From: Paucihalobacter sp036825875
GTDB lineage: Bacteria > Bacteroidota > Bacteroidia > Flavobacteriales > Flavobacteriaceae
Assembly: GCF_036825875.1 (NCBI RefSeq)
Contig: NZ_DAISXK010000021.1
Location: 1 to 47,012, forward strand
Direction of reading: 5' to 3'
Length of the DNA stretch: 47,012 nucleotides
The notes beneath the pieces are model-generated. The model was not told the origin of the DNA. It made no database searches and saw only the letters and a program-made list of their open reading frames with translations. Position numbers and translations under genes: made by a program. Position 1 is the first letter of the stretch; the number at the start of each line of letters is the position of its first letter. Below, one piece after another: positions 8,931 through 17,439 of the stretch.

Positions 8931-10244
8931 TTATTTGGTTCGGTGCGCTTTTAAAGCTTCAATAACTGAATTGTGCGTTACTGTGTGGGTTTTGAAATGT
9001 GCTACTATTAATTGTTTTTCTTCGGAAGTGGCTTCTAATTGATTGAGTATGTTCATCAAATGCATTTTCATATGGCCTTGTTGAATCCCCGTTGTTGTTA
9101 ACGATTTCAAGGCAGCGAAATTTTGAGCCAAACCCGCAACGGCAGTAATTTTCATTAAATCCTTTGCTGTGGGATTCCCTAGTAATTGCAAGGCAACTTT
9201 TACCAATGGATGTAATTTTGTTAATCCGCCTACCGTGCCTAAAGCCAAAGGTATTTCAATCCAAAATTTAAATATACCGTTCTCAACACTTGCATGGCTT
9301 AAACTTTTATAGCGACCATCCTTAGCAGCATAGGCGTGAATACCGGCTTCCACTGCCCTAAAATCATTTCCTGTGGCCAATACCACGGCATCAATACCGT
9401 TCATAATACCTTTGTTATGGGTTACAGCACGGTACGGCTCAACTTCGGCTATCTTAACAGCTTGAACAAATTTCTGGGCAAAGTCTTCGGGATTAATCCC
9501 GTCGTTATCTTTTAAATCTTCAACCTTACAACTAACTTCAGCTGTTACCAAACACTCTGGAACGTAGTTAGATAAAATACTCATGATAACCTCTAAACGA
9601 TTTTGTTTTGTGTAGGCATTTGTTGTGGCTTCATCTTTAAGTGTATGCGCAAACTGCTCTAAACACGAATTGATGAAATTAGCACCCATAGCATCTAAGG
9701 TTTCAAACGTGGCGTGCAATTGGTAGTAATTTGGCAATAATTCACTTTTGTCTCTTAATTCTATATCGATAATGCCACCGCCGCGCTTTATCATATTGCC
9801 TGTTAAGGCTTCTGTTGCGCTAATAAGTTTTGGCTTTATCTCTTTAAAAAAATCTTGTAACGACTGTATAGAGCCAGTATAATTAAAATGAACCTGACCA
9901 ACTTTAGAGGTATTAATAACTTCAGCTTTAAAACCACCGCGGTCTAACCAAAATTTGGCGGCTTTACTAGCTGCAGCCACCACCGAGCTTTCTTCTATTG
10001 CCATAGGAATGGTATAAATAGCGTTGTTTATCTTAAAGTTAGGTGCTACCGCAAATGGTAAGTAATAGTTGCTAATGGTATTTTCAATGAACTCGTCGTG
10101 AAGATTTTGCAAGGCTTCATTTGAATTCCAATATTGTAAAATAATGGTTCTTGCATCCGCGCTATCTTGAAGATGGTGTTTTATGATCCAGTTAATTTTT
10201 TCAGATTTAGACAATTTAGAAAAACCGGAAACAGTTTGTGTCAT
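8931..10244 (-). CDS. Hydroxymethylglutaryl-CoA reductase, class II type
   Basis: Makes mevalonate from HMG-CoA, the committed step of the mevalonate route. At 437 residues it is the length of class II enzymes such as that of Pseudomonas mevalonii. Visible active-site regions are AIEESSVVAAAS (catalytic Glu), THNKGIMNGIDAVVLATGND (Lys and Asp), and the C-terminal GHMKMHLMN (His). An ATG eight codons further upstream (10266-10268) is unlikely to be used because it falls inside a perfect -7 promoter box, so the start at 10244 (MTQTVSGFSK) is chosen. The class II form is degradative in pseudomonads but biosynthetic in Bacteroidota; its pairing with a GHMP kinase supports synthesis here. Confidence 0.93.
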   Translation of the reverse strand: MTQTVSGFSKLSKSEKINWIIKHHLQDSADARTIILQYWNSNEALQNLHDEFIENTISNYYLPFAVAPNFKINNAIYTIPMAIEESSVVAAASKAAKFWLDRGGFKAEVINTSKVGQVHFNYTGSIQSLQDFFKEIKPKLISATEALTGNMIKRGGGIIDIELRDKSELLPNYYQLHATFETLDAMGANFINSCLEQFAHTLKDEATTNAYTKQNRLEVIMSILSNYVPECLVTAEVSCKVEDLKDNDGINPEDFAQKFVQAVKIAEVEPYRAVTHNKGIMNGIDAVVLATGNDFRAVEAGIHAYAAKDGRYKSLSHASVENGIFKFWIEIPLALGTVGGLTKLHPLVKVALQLLGNPTAKDLMKITAVAGLAQNFAALKSLTTTGIQQGHMKMHLMNILNQLEATSEEKQLIVAHFKTHTVTHNSVIEALKAHRTK

Positions 10245-10265
10245 GGTAAGCAGTTTAAAGCAGTG

Positions 10266-10273
10266 CAAAGATA
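10266..10273 (-). promoter_or_regulatory. -7 box of the HMG-CoA reductase operon
   Basis: TATCTTTG on the minus strand matches TAnnTTTG exactly. No good -33 TTTG is seen 19 nt upstream. Transcription would start near 10259, leaving about 15 nt of leader before the ATG at 10244 and ruling out the upstream ATG that overlaps the box. Confidence 0.6.
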
Positions 10274-10393
10274 CTATTATTCAAAATAAAAGATGAAGCA
10301 GCGTTTTAATATTGCGTTTTTCGTGTTAATAGTTAGGAGTTTTTGCCGAATTTTTAGTAAACTTGACAACAAATACATAATAATTTCACGTTA

Positions 10394-12574
10394 ATGACAA
10401 TTAGGCTCCTATTTTTAGCACTGGGCATGTGCTTTTTTACTTCCATAAATGCTCAAAATAAATCCATTACAATAGAATCAATTTGGGACGGCACGTTCAG
10501 AACACAAGGCATGCAATCCTTGCACTCCATGAATAATGGCAAGCAATACGCCGTTTTAAATTTCAACAGAGCCAATAGAACATCCAGCATCGATTTATAT
10601 GATTACAGCACGCTTGAGAAAGTTTCTACCATTTTATCTTCTGAAGATTTAGAAACCATTCCTAGCTTTATCGATTACAGTTTTAGCAGCGATGAATCAA
10701 AAATATTGCTCACTACGGATCAAACGTCAATCTACCGTCGCAGTACCTTAGGGACCTATTACGTATACAATACAGTTGATAAATCACTCATTAAAGTTGC
10801 AGAGGAACCAATACAAGAACCCACATTATCTCCTAACGGTGATAAAATTGCCTATGGCTTAAATAACAACCTTTATGTGAAAGATTTGGTTTCAGGTGAT
10901 ACGAGTCAAATTACCTTTGATGGTGAAAAGAACACCATCATCAACGGGATTACCGATTGGGTATACGAAGAAGAATTTGGATTCGTACGTGCCTTTGATT
11001 GGAATGCCGCTGGTGATAAAATTGCCTTTATCAGGTTTGATGAAACAGATGTGCCCGAATTTTCAATGGATGTTTATGGCAGTGATTTATACCAAATCCA
11101 GCAAGTATTCAAGTACCCAAAAGCAGGAGAAGCTAATGCTTTGGTATCGCTGCACCTGTATGATTTAAACACAAAAACCACTACCGAGGTTAAGGTTGAC
11201 AAGACGTATAACGATTTTTATATACCGCGCATTAAATGGAGTAAAGACGCTAATATTTTAAGTGCTCAATTTTTAAACAGACACCAGAATGAACTAGACC
11301 TTTGGTTTATAGATGCCAAAACTATGAAAGCTTCTTTAGTACTTGCCGAAGTAGATAAAGCTTATGTAGACGTTACCTCCGATTTAACCTTTTTAAACAA
11401 TCATAGCTTTATTTGGACCAGCGAAAAAGATGGCTACAATCATATCTATCATTATGATAAAACGGGTAAATCAATTAATCAAATTACCAACGGCAACTGG
11501 GAAGTTACAAGCTATTATGGTTATGATGCAAAAACGAAGCGCATATTTTACCAATCGGTTGAAAATGGTTCTATCAATAGAGACGTATATGCCATAGGTT
11601 TAAACGGCAAAAATAAGATAAGATTAAGTTCAAAAGAAGGCACGAACAGCGCTTCGTTTAGTGCAGATTTCACTTACTTTATCAACACCCATTCCAGCAC
11701 CACAACGCCGCCGAATTACACCTTGCATGATAGCAAAACGGGTAAACTACTCAAAAATATAGTAGACAACCAATCACTAGCTGCGCAATTGAGTAACTAC
11801 AAAATAGCTCCAAAAGAATTCAGTACCATTCAAGTAAATGGCAATGACCTTAATATGTATATGATCAAGCCATTAGATTTCGATGCAAGTAAGTCATATC
11901 CATTATTGATGTTTCAGTATTCCGGACCTGGGTCGCAACAAGTAGCTAACCGATGGCACGGTACAAATGATTACTGGCATCAAATGTTAGCCCAACAAGG
12001 CTATATCATCGCCTGTGTTGACGGACGCGGCACTGGATTAAAAGGTGCAGAATTTAAGAAAGTCACCCAAAACGAACTCGGTAAATACGAGGTTGAAGAT
12101 CAAATTGAAGCGGCCAAAAAATTAGGAAGTCAAGCTTTTATTGACGCCGAAAGAATTGGTATTTGGGGCTGGAGTTATGGCGGTTTTATGAGTAGCAACG
12201 CCTTATTTCAAGGGAACGATGTGTTTAAAATGGCTATTGCAGTCGCTCCTGTCACCAGTTGGAGGTTTTACGACACCATTTACACCGAGCGCTACATGAC
12301 CACACCCCAAGAAAATGCTGCTGGCTACGATAACAATTCACCAATAAATCATGTAGAAAAATTAAAGGGAGATTTTTTATTAGTGCACGGCTCGGCCGAC
12401 GACAATGTGCATGTTCAAAATACAACCCGAATGGTTGAAGCTTTAATACAAGCCAACAAACAATTTGAATGGCTGATTTATCCAGATAAGAATCACGGTA
12501 TTTACGGCGGCAACACCCGTTTACATCTTTATACCAAAATGACGAATTTTATCAAGGCGTCACTTGGGAATTAA
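10394..12574 (+). CDS. Dipeptidyl peptidase IV-like serine protease (S9)
   Basis: A 726-residue exported prolyl peptidase that removes X-Pro or X-Ala dipeptides from peptide N termini. A signal peptide covers residues 1-20 (ending TSINAQN). An eight-bladed propeller domain (DPPIV_N) spans about 90-450 and includes the WVYEEEF segment that contains the double Glu binding the substrate amino terminus. An alpha/beta hydrolase domain follows, with nucleophile Ser594 in GWSYGG, the acid in HGSADDNVH, and the His in KNHGIYGG. It lies 31 bases upstream of a POT peptide importer, so peptides cut in the periplasm could be taken up at once. The unusual lack of a strong promoter match may only reflect my limits. 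Confidence 0.93.
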   Translation: MTIRLLFLALGMCFFTSINAQNKSITIESIWDGTFRTQGMQSLHSMNNGKQYAVLNFNRANRTSSIDLYDYSTLEKVSTILSSEDLETIPSFIDYSFSSDESKILLTTDQTSIYRRSTLGTYYVYNTVDKSLIKVAEEPIQEPTLSPNGDKIAYGLNNNLYVKDLVSGDTSQITFDGEKNTIINGITDWVYEEEFGFVRAFDWNAAGDKIAFIRFDETDVPEFSMDVYGSDLYQIQQVFKYPKAGEANALVSLHLYDLNTKTTTEVKVDKTYNDFYIPRIKWSKDANILSAQFLNRHQNELDLWFIDAKTMKASLVLAEVDKAYVDVTSDLTFLNNHSFIWTSEKDGYNHIYHYDKTGKSINQITNGNWEVTSYYGYDAKTKRIFYQSVENGSINRDVYAIGLNGKNKIRLSSKEGTNSASFSADFTYFINTHSSTTTPPNYTLHDSKTGKLLKNIVDNQSLAAQLSNYKIAPKEFSTIQVNGNDLNMYMIKPLDFDASKSYPLLMFQYSGPGSQQVANRWHGTNDYWHQMLAQQGYIIACVDGRGTGLKGAEFKKVTQNELGKYEVEDQIEAAKKLGSQAFIDAERIGIWGWSYGGFMSSNALFQGNDVFKMAIAVAPVTSWRFYDTIYTERYMTTPQENAAGYDNNSPINHVEKLKGDFLLVHGSADDNVHVQNTTRMVEALIQANKQFEWLIYPDKNHGIYGGNTRLHLYTKMTNFIKASLGN

Positions 12575-12605
12575 TTAAACTACTTAACTAACTTAAATCA
12601 TTAAT

Positions 12606-14195
12606 ATGGAATTTAAATTTGGAGGTTCAGATTTCAATCAAAGAACCGTATTAGGTCACCCTTCGGGATTATTTGTATTATTTTTTACCGAAATGTGGGA
12701 ACGTTTTTCCTATTACGGAATGCGTGCATTATTGGTGCTTTTTTTAGTGGCATCTATTTTGGACGAAGGTTGGGGCTGGGAACGTGATAGCGCTTTGTTG
12801 CTCTACGCTTGGTATACAGGCTTGGTGTATATCACACCTATATTCGGCGGATTAATTGCCGATAAAATTATGGGATATAGAAAAGCCGTGGTCTTGGGAG
12901 CGCTTTTAATGACTTTAGGTCATGCTTCGATGGCACTTGAGGTTTTCGTTGATGCTTTCTTTTTTATTGGGTTAGCATTATTAATCATCGGCAATGGTTT
13001 GTTTAAACCCAATATTTCTTCTATGGTGGGTCAGTTGTATTTAAATCAGGGTAAGGAGAAAGACGCCGGTTATACCATATTTTATATGGGTATTAACGCT
13101 GGTGCTTTTTTAGGAATTCTTCTTTGTGGCTATATTGGAGAAAAAATAGGCTGGCATTACGGATTTGGACTGGCCGGTATTTTTATGTTTTTTGGGATGC
13201 TTCAATTTTACTACGCTCAAAAGATATTTGGTCGTATTGGCCTATCACCGAAAAACACCCTAGAATTTGATTCAGCAATAGAAAATAGTATCGATGAAAC
13301 TAAAGAAGCTGTTGAAGACACTCTAGACGAAGCACAACGATCAAAAGTTACCAAGGATAGGTTAAAAGTGATAGGTGTACTTGCATTTTTTACTATATTT
13401 TTCTGGTGGGCTTTTGAACAAGCAGGTGGTTCGATGACCATTTTTGCAGCAGACTATACAGACAGAGTGTTGGTCGATAACGGCGCTTTTATTTTTAAGA
13501 TATTCAATACGCTTTTAACAGTTATACCCATGCTTATTATTACCTGGGTATTGGTAATGCTTTTCAAACAAACCTATTCCAAATATGCCTTATCTAACTT
13601 AATGCTCGGTACTAGTTTTGTTATTATTTGGGGAATTGTTATTTGGATGTTAAAAAGAGAATTTGATGCCGATTCAGCTGAAGTACCTGCGTCTTGGTTT
13701 GGAATTTTAAACTCCTTTTTCATTATAGCATTTGCACCATTGTTTTCAAAAATTTGGCAAAGTAAGTATAATCCTTCCGGGCCAGTTAAATTTGCGATAG
13801 GTCTTATATTGTTAGGACTGGGCTTTGGAATATTAGCCTACGGTTCAATTGGAATACCGCTCGGGGCTAAGGAAGCTTCGGTAAGCATGATCTTTTTAAT
13901 TTTAGCGTATTTGTTCCATACTTTAGGAGAACTTTGCGTGTCGCCAGTGGGCTTGTCATATGTGAGTAAATTGGCTCCGGTTAAATTAGTTGGCTTAATG
14001 TTTGGGGTTTGGTTTGTAGCCAATTTTATTGCCAACACGCTCGCTGGTGTAACAGGAAGCTTTATCGATCCGATAGTAGAACAATATGGAATGACTACAT
14101 TTTTCTTGATTTTTACATTGGTTCCAGCTGGTGCTGGTCTGGTAATGTTATTAATTAGTAAAAAGCTTGTCAGCATGATGCACGGCGTTAGATAA
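12606..14195 (+). CDS. POT/PTR2 family proton-coupled peptide transporter
   Basis: A 529-residue inner-membrane importer of di- and tripeptides driven by protons. The family motif E-x-x-ERF-x-YYG appears as EMWERFSYYGMR near residue 30, and the second signature as FYMGINAGAFLG near residue 160. About 12-14 hydrophobic segments can be counted, with a charged cytoplasmic loop at about 215-260 (rich in Glu, Asp and Lys) between the two six-helix bundles. It follows the DPP IV-like gene after 31 bases and the pair forms a peptide-use unit. Confidence 0.93.
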   Translation: MEFKFGGSDFNQRTVLGHPSGLFVLFFTEMWERFSYYGMRALLVLFLVASILDEGWGWERDSALLLYAWYTGLVYITPIFGGLIADKIMGYRKAVVLGALLMTLGHASMALEVFVDAFFFIGLALLIIGNGLFKPNISSMVGQLYLNQGKEKDAGYTIFYMGINAGAFLGILLCGYIGEKIGWHYGFGLAGIFMFFGMLQFYYAQKIFGRIGLSPKNTLEFDSAIENSIDETKEAVEDTLDEAQRSKVTKDRLKVIGVLAFFTIFFWWAFEQAGGSMTIFAADYTDRVLVDNGAFIFKIFNTLLTVIPMLIITWVLVMLFKQTYSKYALSNLMLGTSFVIIWGIVIWMLKREFDADSAEVPASWFGILNSFFIIAFAPLFSKIWQSKYNPSGPVKFAIGLILLGLGFGILAYGSIGIPLGAKEASVSMIFLILAYLFHTLGELCVSPVGLSYVSKLAPVKLVGLMFGVWFVANFIANTLAGVTGSFIDPIVEQYGMTTFFLIFTLVPAGAGLVMLLISKKLVSMMHGVR

Positions 14196-14282
14196 CGATT
14201 AAATTGTTAAATTTACCCTATAAAACTTGGCAAAATGATGCTTTTGTGTAAGTTTATGCTAGAAATTGCAACAAATCGAAAT

Positions 14283-14834
14283 ATGAAGTATTTATTAAAA
14301 ACAGTGGTGCTTTTTTTAGCTATGTCTTCTTTAAGTATCGCCCAACAAATAAATTGGGTATCTTTTGAAGAAGCTTTGGAGCTGCAAAAAAAGAAACCCA
14401 AAAAGATTATGATGGACGTTTATACCGTATGGTGCGGTCCGTGCAAGATGTTAGATAAGAATACCTTTCAAAATAAGGACGTAGCCGATTATGTAAACAA
14501 ATATTACTATGCGGTGAAGTTTGATGCACAAGGTAACTCTACCGAAACTTACAAGGGAAAAACCTTCACCAATCCAAACTACGATCCGGCCAAGGCAAAA
14601 ACACGCAACGGAACCCATCAGCTTACTATGTTTCTAAAAGTTAGTGCCTTTCCGACGATTGTATTTTTTGATGAGCAAGGTGAATATATAACGCCTATCA
14701 GAGGTTATCAAAATCCTCAACAGTTAGAGTTGTATCTCAAATTATTCCAAAGTAATAAGCACAAAGAAATGTCCTCTCAGGACGATTTTAATAACTATTA
14801 CCAAGCTTTTGTGCCAACCTTTACGGGAAAATAA
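14283..14834 (+). CDS. Secreted thioredoxin-fold protein
   Basis: A 183-residue protein from the chosen start at 14283, which gives a clean signal peptide (MKYLLKTVVLFLAMSSLSIAQQ). An upstream in-frame ATG at 14235 would put 16 polar residues before it and is less likely. The redox motif WCGPCK lies near residue 50, and a cis-Pro segment SAFPTIVFFD near 128. The family (thioredoxin_7/DUF255-like) acts in periplasmic disulfide reduction or protein repair. Its 3' end converges on comEC with one base between stop codons, and its terminator lies inside the comEC coding end. Confidence 0.85.
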   Translation: MKYLLKTVVLFLAMSSLSIAQQINWVSFEEALELQKKKPKKIMMDVYTVWCGPCKMLDKNTFQNKDVADYVNKYYYAVKFDAQGNSTETYKGKTFTNPNYDPAKAKTRNGTHQLTMFLKVSAFPTIVFFDEQGEYITPIRGYQNPQQLELYLKLFQSNKHKEMSSQDDFNNYYQAFVPTFTGK

Positions 14835-14835
14835 A

Positions 14836-16866
14836 TTAATCTTTTATAATAAAGGCTCCCATTTCATAAGTATGATGAAATGGGAGTTTTTTTATATCGC
14901 AAGTGGCTTTCCATCGCGACACATAGCTTCTGTAATTACTACCATCGGCAATAATTTGCTGAGGTTGAACACTGTCAATCAATCGCTCTAGATTAATTTT
15001 CGGCGAATCCCGCAATAACACAATTGAAGGTTTAAATGGCACATTGTAAACTCCGAGGCTATCAACCACCAAAATTATATCTTCATTAAATTGATATACA
15101 TCTTGAATCTGGTCTGTTTCAAAATGCTTTATTTGATTACCAACCTTATAGTTGCTAACTATTTTATCGCTTTTTAACTGTAGGCTATCTAAGTTGCTAA
15201 AAAGTTTAAATTGATGTTGATTCTTTACTCCAATCAAAGTATGCCTGTTTTTTTGAAACACCACAAATTCCGACTGAGCGTTTTCGTAATACGAAAAAAC
15301 ATAAACAACTTGCACCAAAATCACAGAACATAAAGCCCATTGAATGCTTTTTGAACTTCTATATTTTAAAGCAGAAACGGAACTTATAATCAACAAATAA
15401 ATACCCAACATTTGCCAAAAATTAAGCGGTATGTCCTGAATAAAAAAACTTTCTGCACTTGCAATTTGAGCAATAAAAGTGTTTAATGTTGAGATTATTT
15501 CAGCGTAAAATTGCATTAGGAATGGAGGTATCCAATCTAATGATGATAAGAAAATTACCAATATTCCTAAGCCTAAAATCAGTCCCATAAACGGAATGAT
15601 TATTAGATTCGAAACAAAGAACAGTGCAGGAAACTGATGAAAATAAAAGAGGCTAACAGGTAAAACACCTATCTGTGCGGCTAAGGTTACTGTGAATAAG
15701 GACCAAAACTTGTCAACTAGCCAAAATTTTGGTTTCCAATGATTATAGAGTAATGGCCTGATGCTCACAATACCTAAAACGGCCAAATAACTCATTTGGA
15801 ACCCTACTTCAAACAAGAAATTTGGTTTTAAAAGCAATAATATAAAAGCGGAAATAGCGAGCGTATTATAAATATTATTAGCACGCTTAAAATTGATGGC
15901 AATCGTAACCGCGGTAAACATAGTAACAGCACGAGACACCGATGGTGATAATCCCGCAACTATGGCGAAGCTCCACAAAAATAGAATCACAAAAATTATT
16001 CTTGCAACTGTACCGTATCTTAGGTAGGTGAGTGGCTTTAAAATCCAATTGAGCAACAGCATAATGATACCGACATGCAGTCCAGAAACTGCCAAAATAT
16101 GAATAGCGCCAGCAGCAGCAAAATTATTGTAAACTTCTTCGCTGATGTCTTGTCGCTGTCCAAGTAATAAGGCATTTACAATGGCAAATTCGTCACCTTG
16201 CAAACCGTAATGCTTTAATTTGTACTGCATGTGATTTCGTAGTTTATCGGCATAAGCCAACAAAGTAGGTTGAGCGGCTTTTATGTGGAAAATTTCAGTA
16301 GCGCTTGCGTTAATTTGTAAAAACACATAGTGTCTTTCTAGGTAATTTTTATAATCGAATTGATGTGGATTTTTTGCGCTACTAACCTCTTGTGCTTTGC
16401 TTTTCAGAAGAATTATATCACCTACGTTAAAAATTTCAGACATGCTGTCTTTTTGAATATTTAAAAGAATTGTTCCTACAACTGAAATTTGATTTACATC
16501 AAGAATTTCAGCGTAATACTTGTCTTGATATAAACTAGGTTTAAGCTTGCGTTCAATTTTCAATGTGAAAAGGGTTTCGCTATTTGGGTCAACATGATGT
16601 GTGTAATGCTTATTGAGATGTATAGGGTTGTGATAGTGAACCAACAACATACCTAATACCACCATAATGCCAGAAGTAGTGATGCCATACCAAACCGACT
16701 TCATGGGTTTGTTTCGAAATACAACAAAAAGAATAGCGAGTAAAACACTGAGACCAGCTAGAACAATCAACAACAATTCAGCATTGAAGGCTGAATAATT
16801 ACCAACTGAAATTCCTATTATAAGAAATAAACAAAATGAAATTAAAGGGAACTTTAGTAACTTCAT
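14836..16866 (-). CDS. comEC: ComEC/Rec2-type DNA uptake channel protein
   Basis: A 676-residue polytopic membrane protein related to the channel that passes single-stranded DNA into the cytoplasm during natural transformation. N-terminal hydrophobic segments with a DUF4131-type soluble domain span about 1-190. The Competence membrane domain lies at about 210-490, containing the family hallmark HILAVSGLHVGI. A soluble tail of about 160 residues follows. The tail ends in a stretch resembling the end of a ComEC metallo-beta-lactamase domain (ADGSNYRSYV, then LPFHHTYEMGAF), but no HxHxDH metal motif is present. It is the last gene of the surE-lpxB operon. Confidence 0.88.
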   Translation of the reverse strand: MKLLKFPLISFCLFLIIGISVGNYSAFNAELLLIVLAGLSVLLAILFVVFRNKPMKSVWYGITTSGIMVVLGMLLVHYHNPIHLNKHYTHHVDPNSETLFTLKIERKLKPSLYQDKYYAEILDVNQISVVGTILLNIQKDSMSEIFNVGDIILLKSKAQEVSSAKNPHQFDYKNYLERHYVFLQINASATEIFHIKAAQPTLLAYADKLRNHMQYKLKHYGLQGDEFAIVNALLLGQRQDISEEVYNNFAAAGAIHILAVSGLHVGIIMLLLNWILKPLTYLRYGTVARIIFVILFLWSFAIVAGLSPSVSRAVTMFTAVTIAINFKRANNIYNTLAISAFILLLLKPNFLFEVGFQMSYLAVLGIVSIRPLLYNHWKPKFWLVDKFWSLFTVTLAAQIGVLPVSLFYFHQFPALFFVSNLIIIPFMGLILGLGILVIFLSSLDWIPPFLMQFYAEIISTLNTFIAQIASAESFFIQDIPLNFWQMLGIYLLIISSVSALKYRSSKSIQWALCSVILVQVVYVFSYYENAQSEFVVFQKNRHTLIGVKNQHQFKLFSNLDSLQLKSDKIVSNYKVGNQIKHFETDQIQDVYQFNEDIILVVDSLGVYNVPFKPSIVLLRDSPKINLERLIDSVQPQQIIADGSNYRSYVSRWKATCDIKKLPFHHTYEMGAFIIKD
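14856..14893 (+). terminator. Terminator of the thioredoxin gene, inside comEC
   Basis: An 11-bp perfect stem (14856-14866 with 14876-14886), a 9-nt loop and seven T form a textbook intrinsic terminator on the plus strand. The same bases encode the last residues of ComEC on the minus strand. Read the other way, the stem is followed by CCTTTATTAT, a poorer T-run. Confidence 0.85.
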
Positions 16867-16891
16867 AATTCTAAGTTACTAAAAATAAATA

Positions 16892-17434
16892 TTATAATAG
16901 CCGTCGTGCTTGTACAAATGCAAAATACCAATAGCGTTCGGCAAGCGATGAAGTTATCACACCAGCCGAAGTTGAGGCGTGAATAAATTCAACATAACCT
17001 TCCCGAATACCAGTCACCAAACCAACATGGTTAACCTTACGACTATTTTTTTGAGTGGCAAAAAATACCAAATCTCCAGGTTGAACAGCTTTTAAATCTA
17101 TCCAATCGCCCGTTTTTGCAATATCTTCCGACCGCCTTGGTAAGTTGATGCCTTCCGACTGAAACGAAGTGTATAATAAGCCAGAACAATCCATCCCTTT
17201 TTTGGTGGTGCCGCCGTATTTGTATTTAACTCCTTTAAATTGTTCGGCATACTTGATAATGGCACTGGCAGTTTCATTTAATACAGGTTTTGAAGTTGTT
17301 GTTTTAGGGATGCTTTTGGTAGTAGATTTTGAAGAGGGCAATTTCGATGATTTACAAGAATTTAAGGAAAACAGAAAAACAGAAATCACAATTAGTTTCA
17401 CAGCTTTGCCAATGTATTGTTTGTTGAAAGTCAT
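16892..17434 (-). CDS. NlpC/P60 (C40) peptidase, probable lipoprotein
   Basis: A 180-residue cell-wall hydrolase that would cut peptidoglycan stem peptides. The N terminus (LIVISVFLFSLNSCKSSK) is a lipoprotein-type signal with Cys near residue 27, followed by a Ser/Thr/Lys-rich linker. The NlpC/P60 domain covers about 60-178. The catalytic Cys is in MDCSGLLY, the catalytic His in VNHVGLV, and a second polar residue in FIHAS. It starts six bases after the lpxB stop. Small C40 enzymes of this kind resemble the Spr/MepS endopeptidase that makes room for new wall material. Confidence 0.9.
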   Translation of the reverse strand: MTFNKQYIGKAVKLIVISVFLFSLNSCKSSKLPSSKSTTKSIPKTTTSKPVLNETASAIIKYAEQFKGVKYKYGGTTKKGMDCSGLLYTSFQSEGINLPRRSEDIAKTGDWIDLKAVQPGDLVFFATQKNSRKVNHVGLVTGIREGYVEFIHASTSAGVITSSLAERYWYFAFVQARRLL

Positions 17435-17439
17435 ATATT

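Noticed and set aside
14809..14991. Plus-strand 60-codon frame across the thioredoxin/comEC border
   Set aside because: It overlaps two well-supported genes and contains the terminator stem; no protein-like features.
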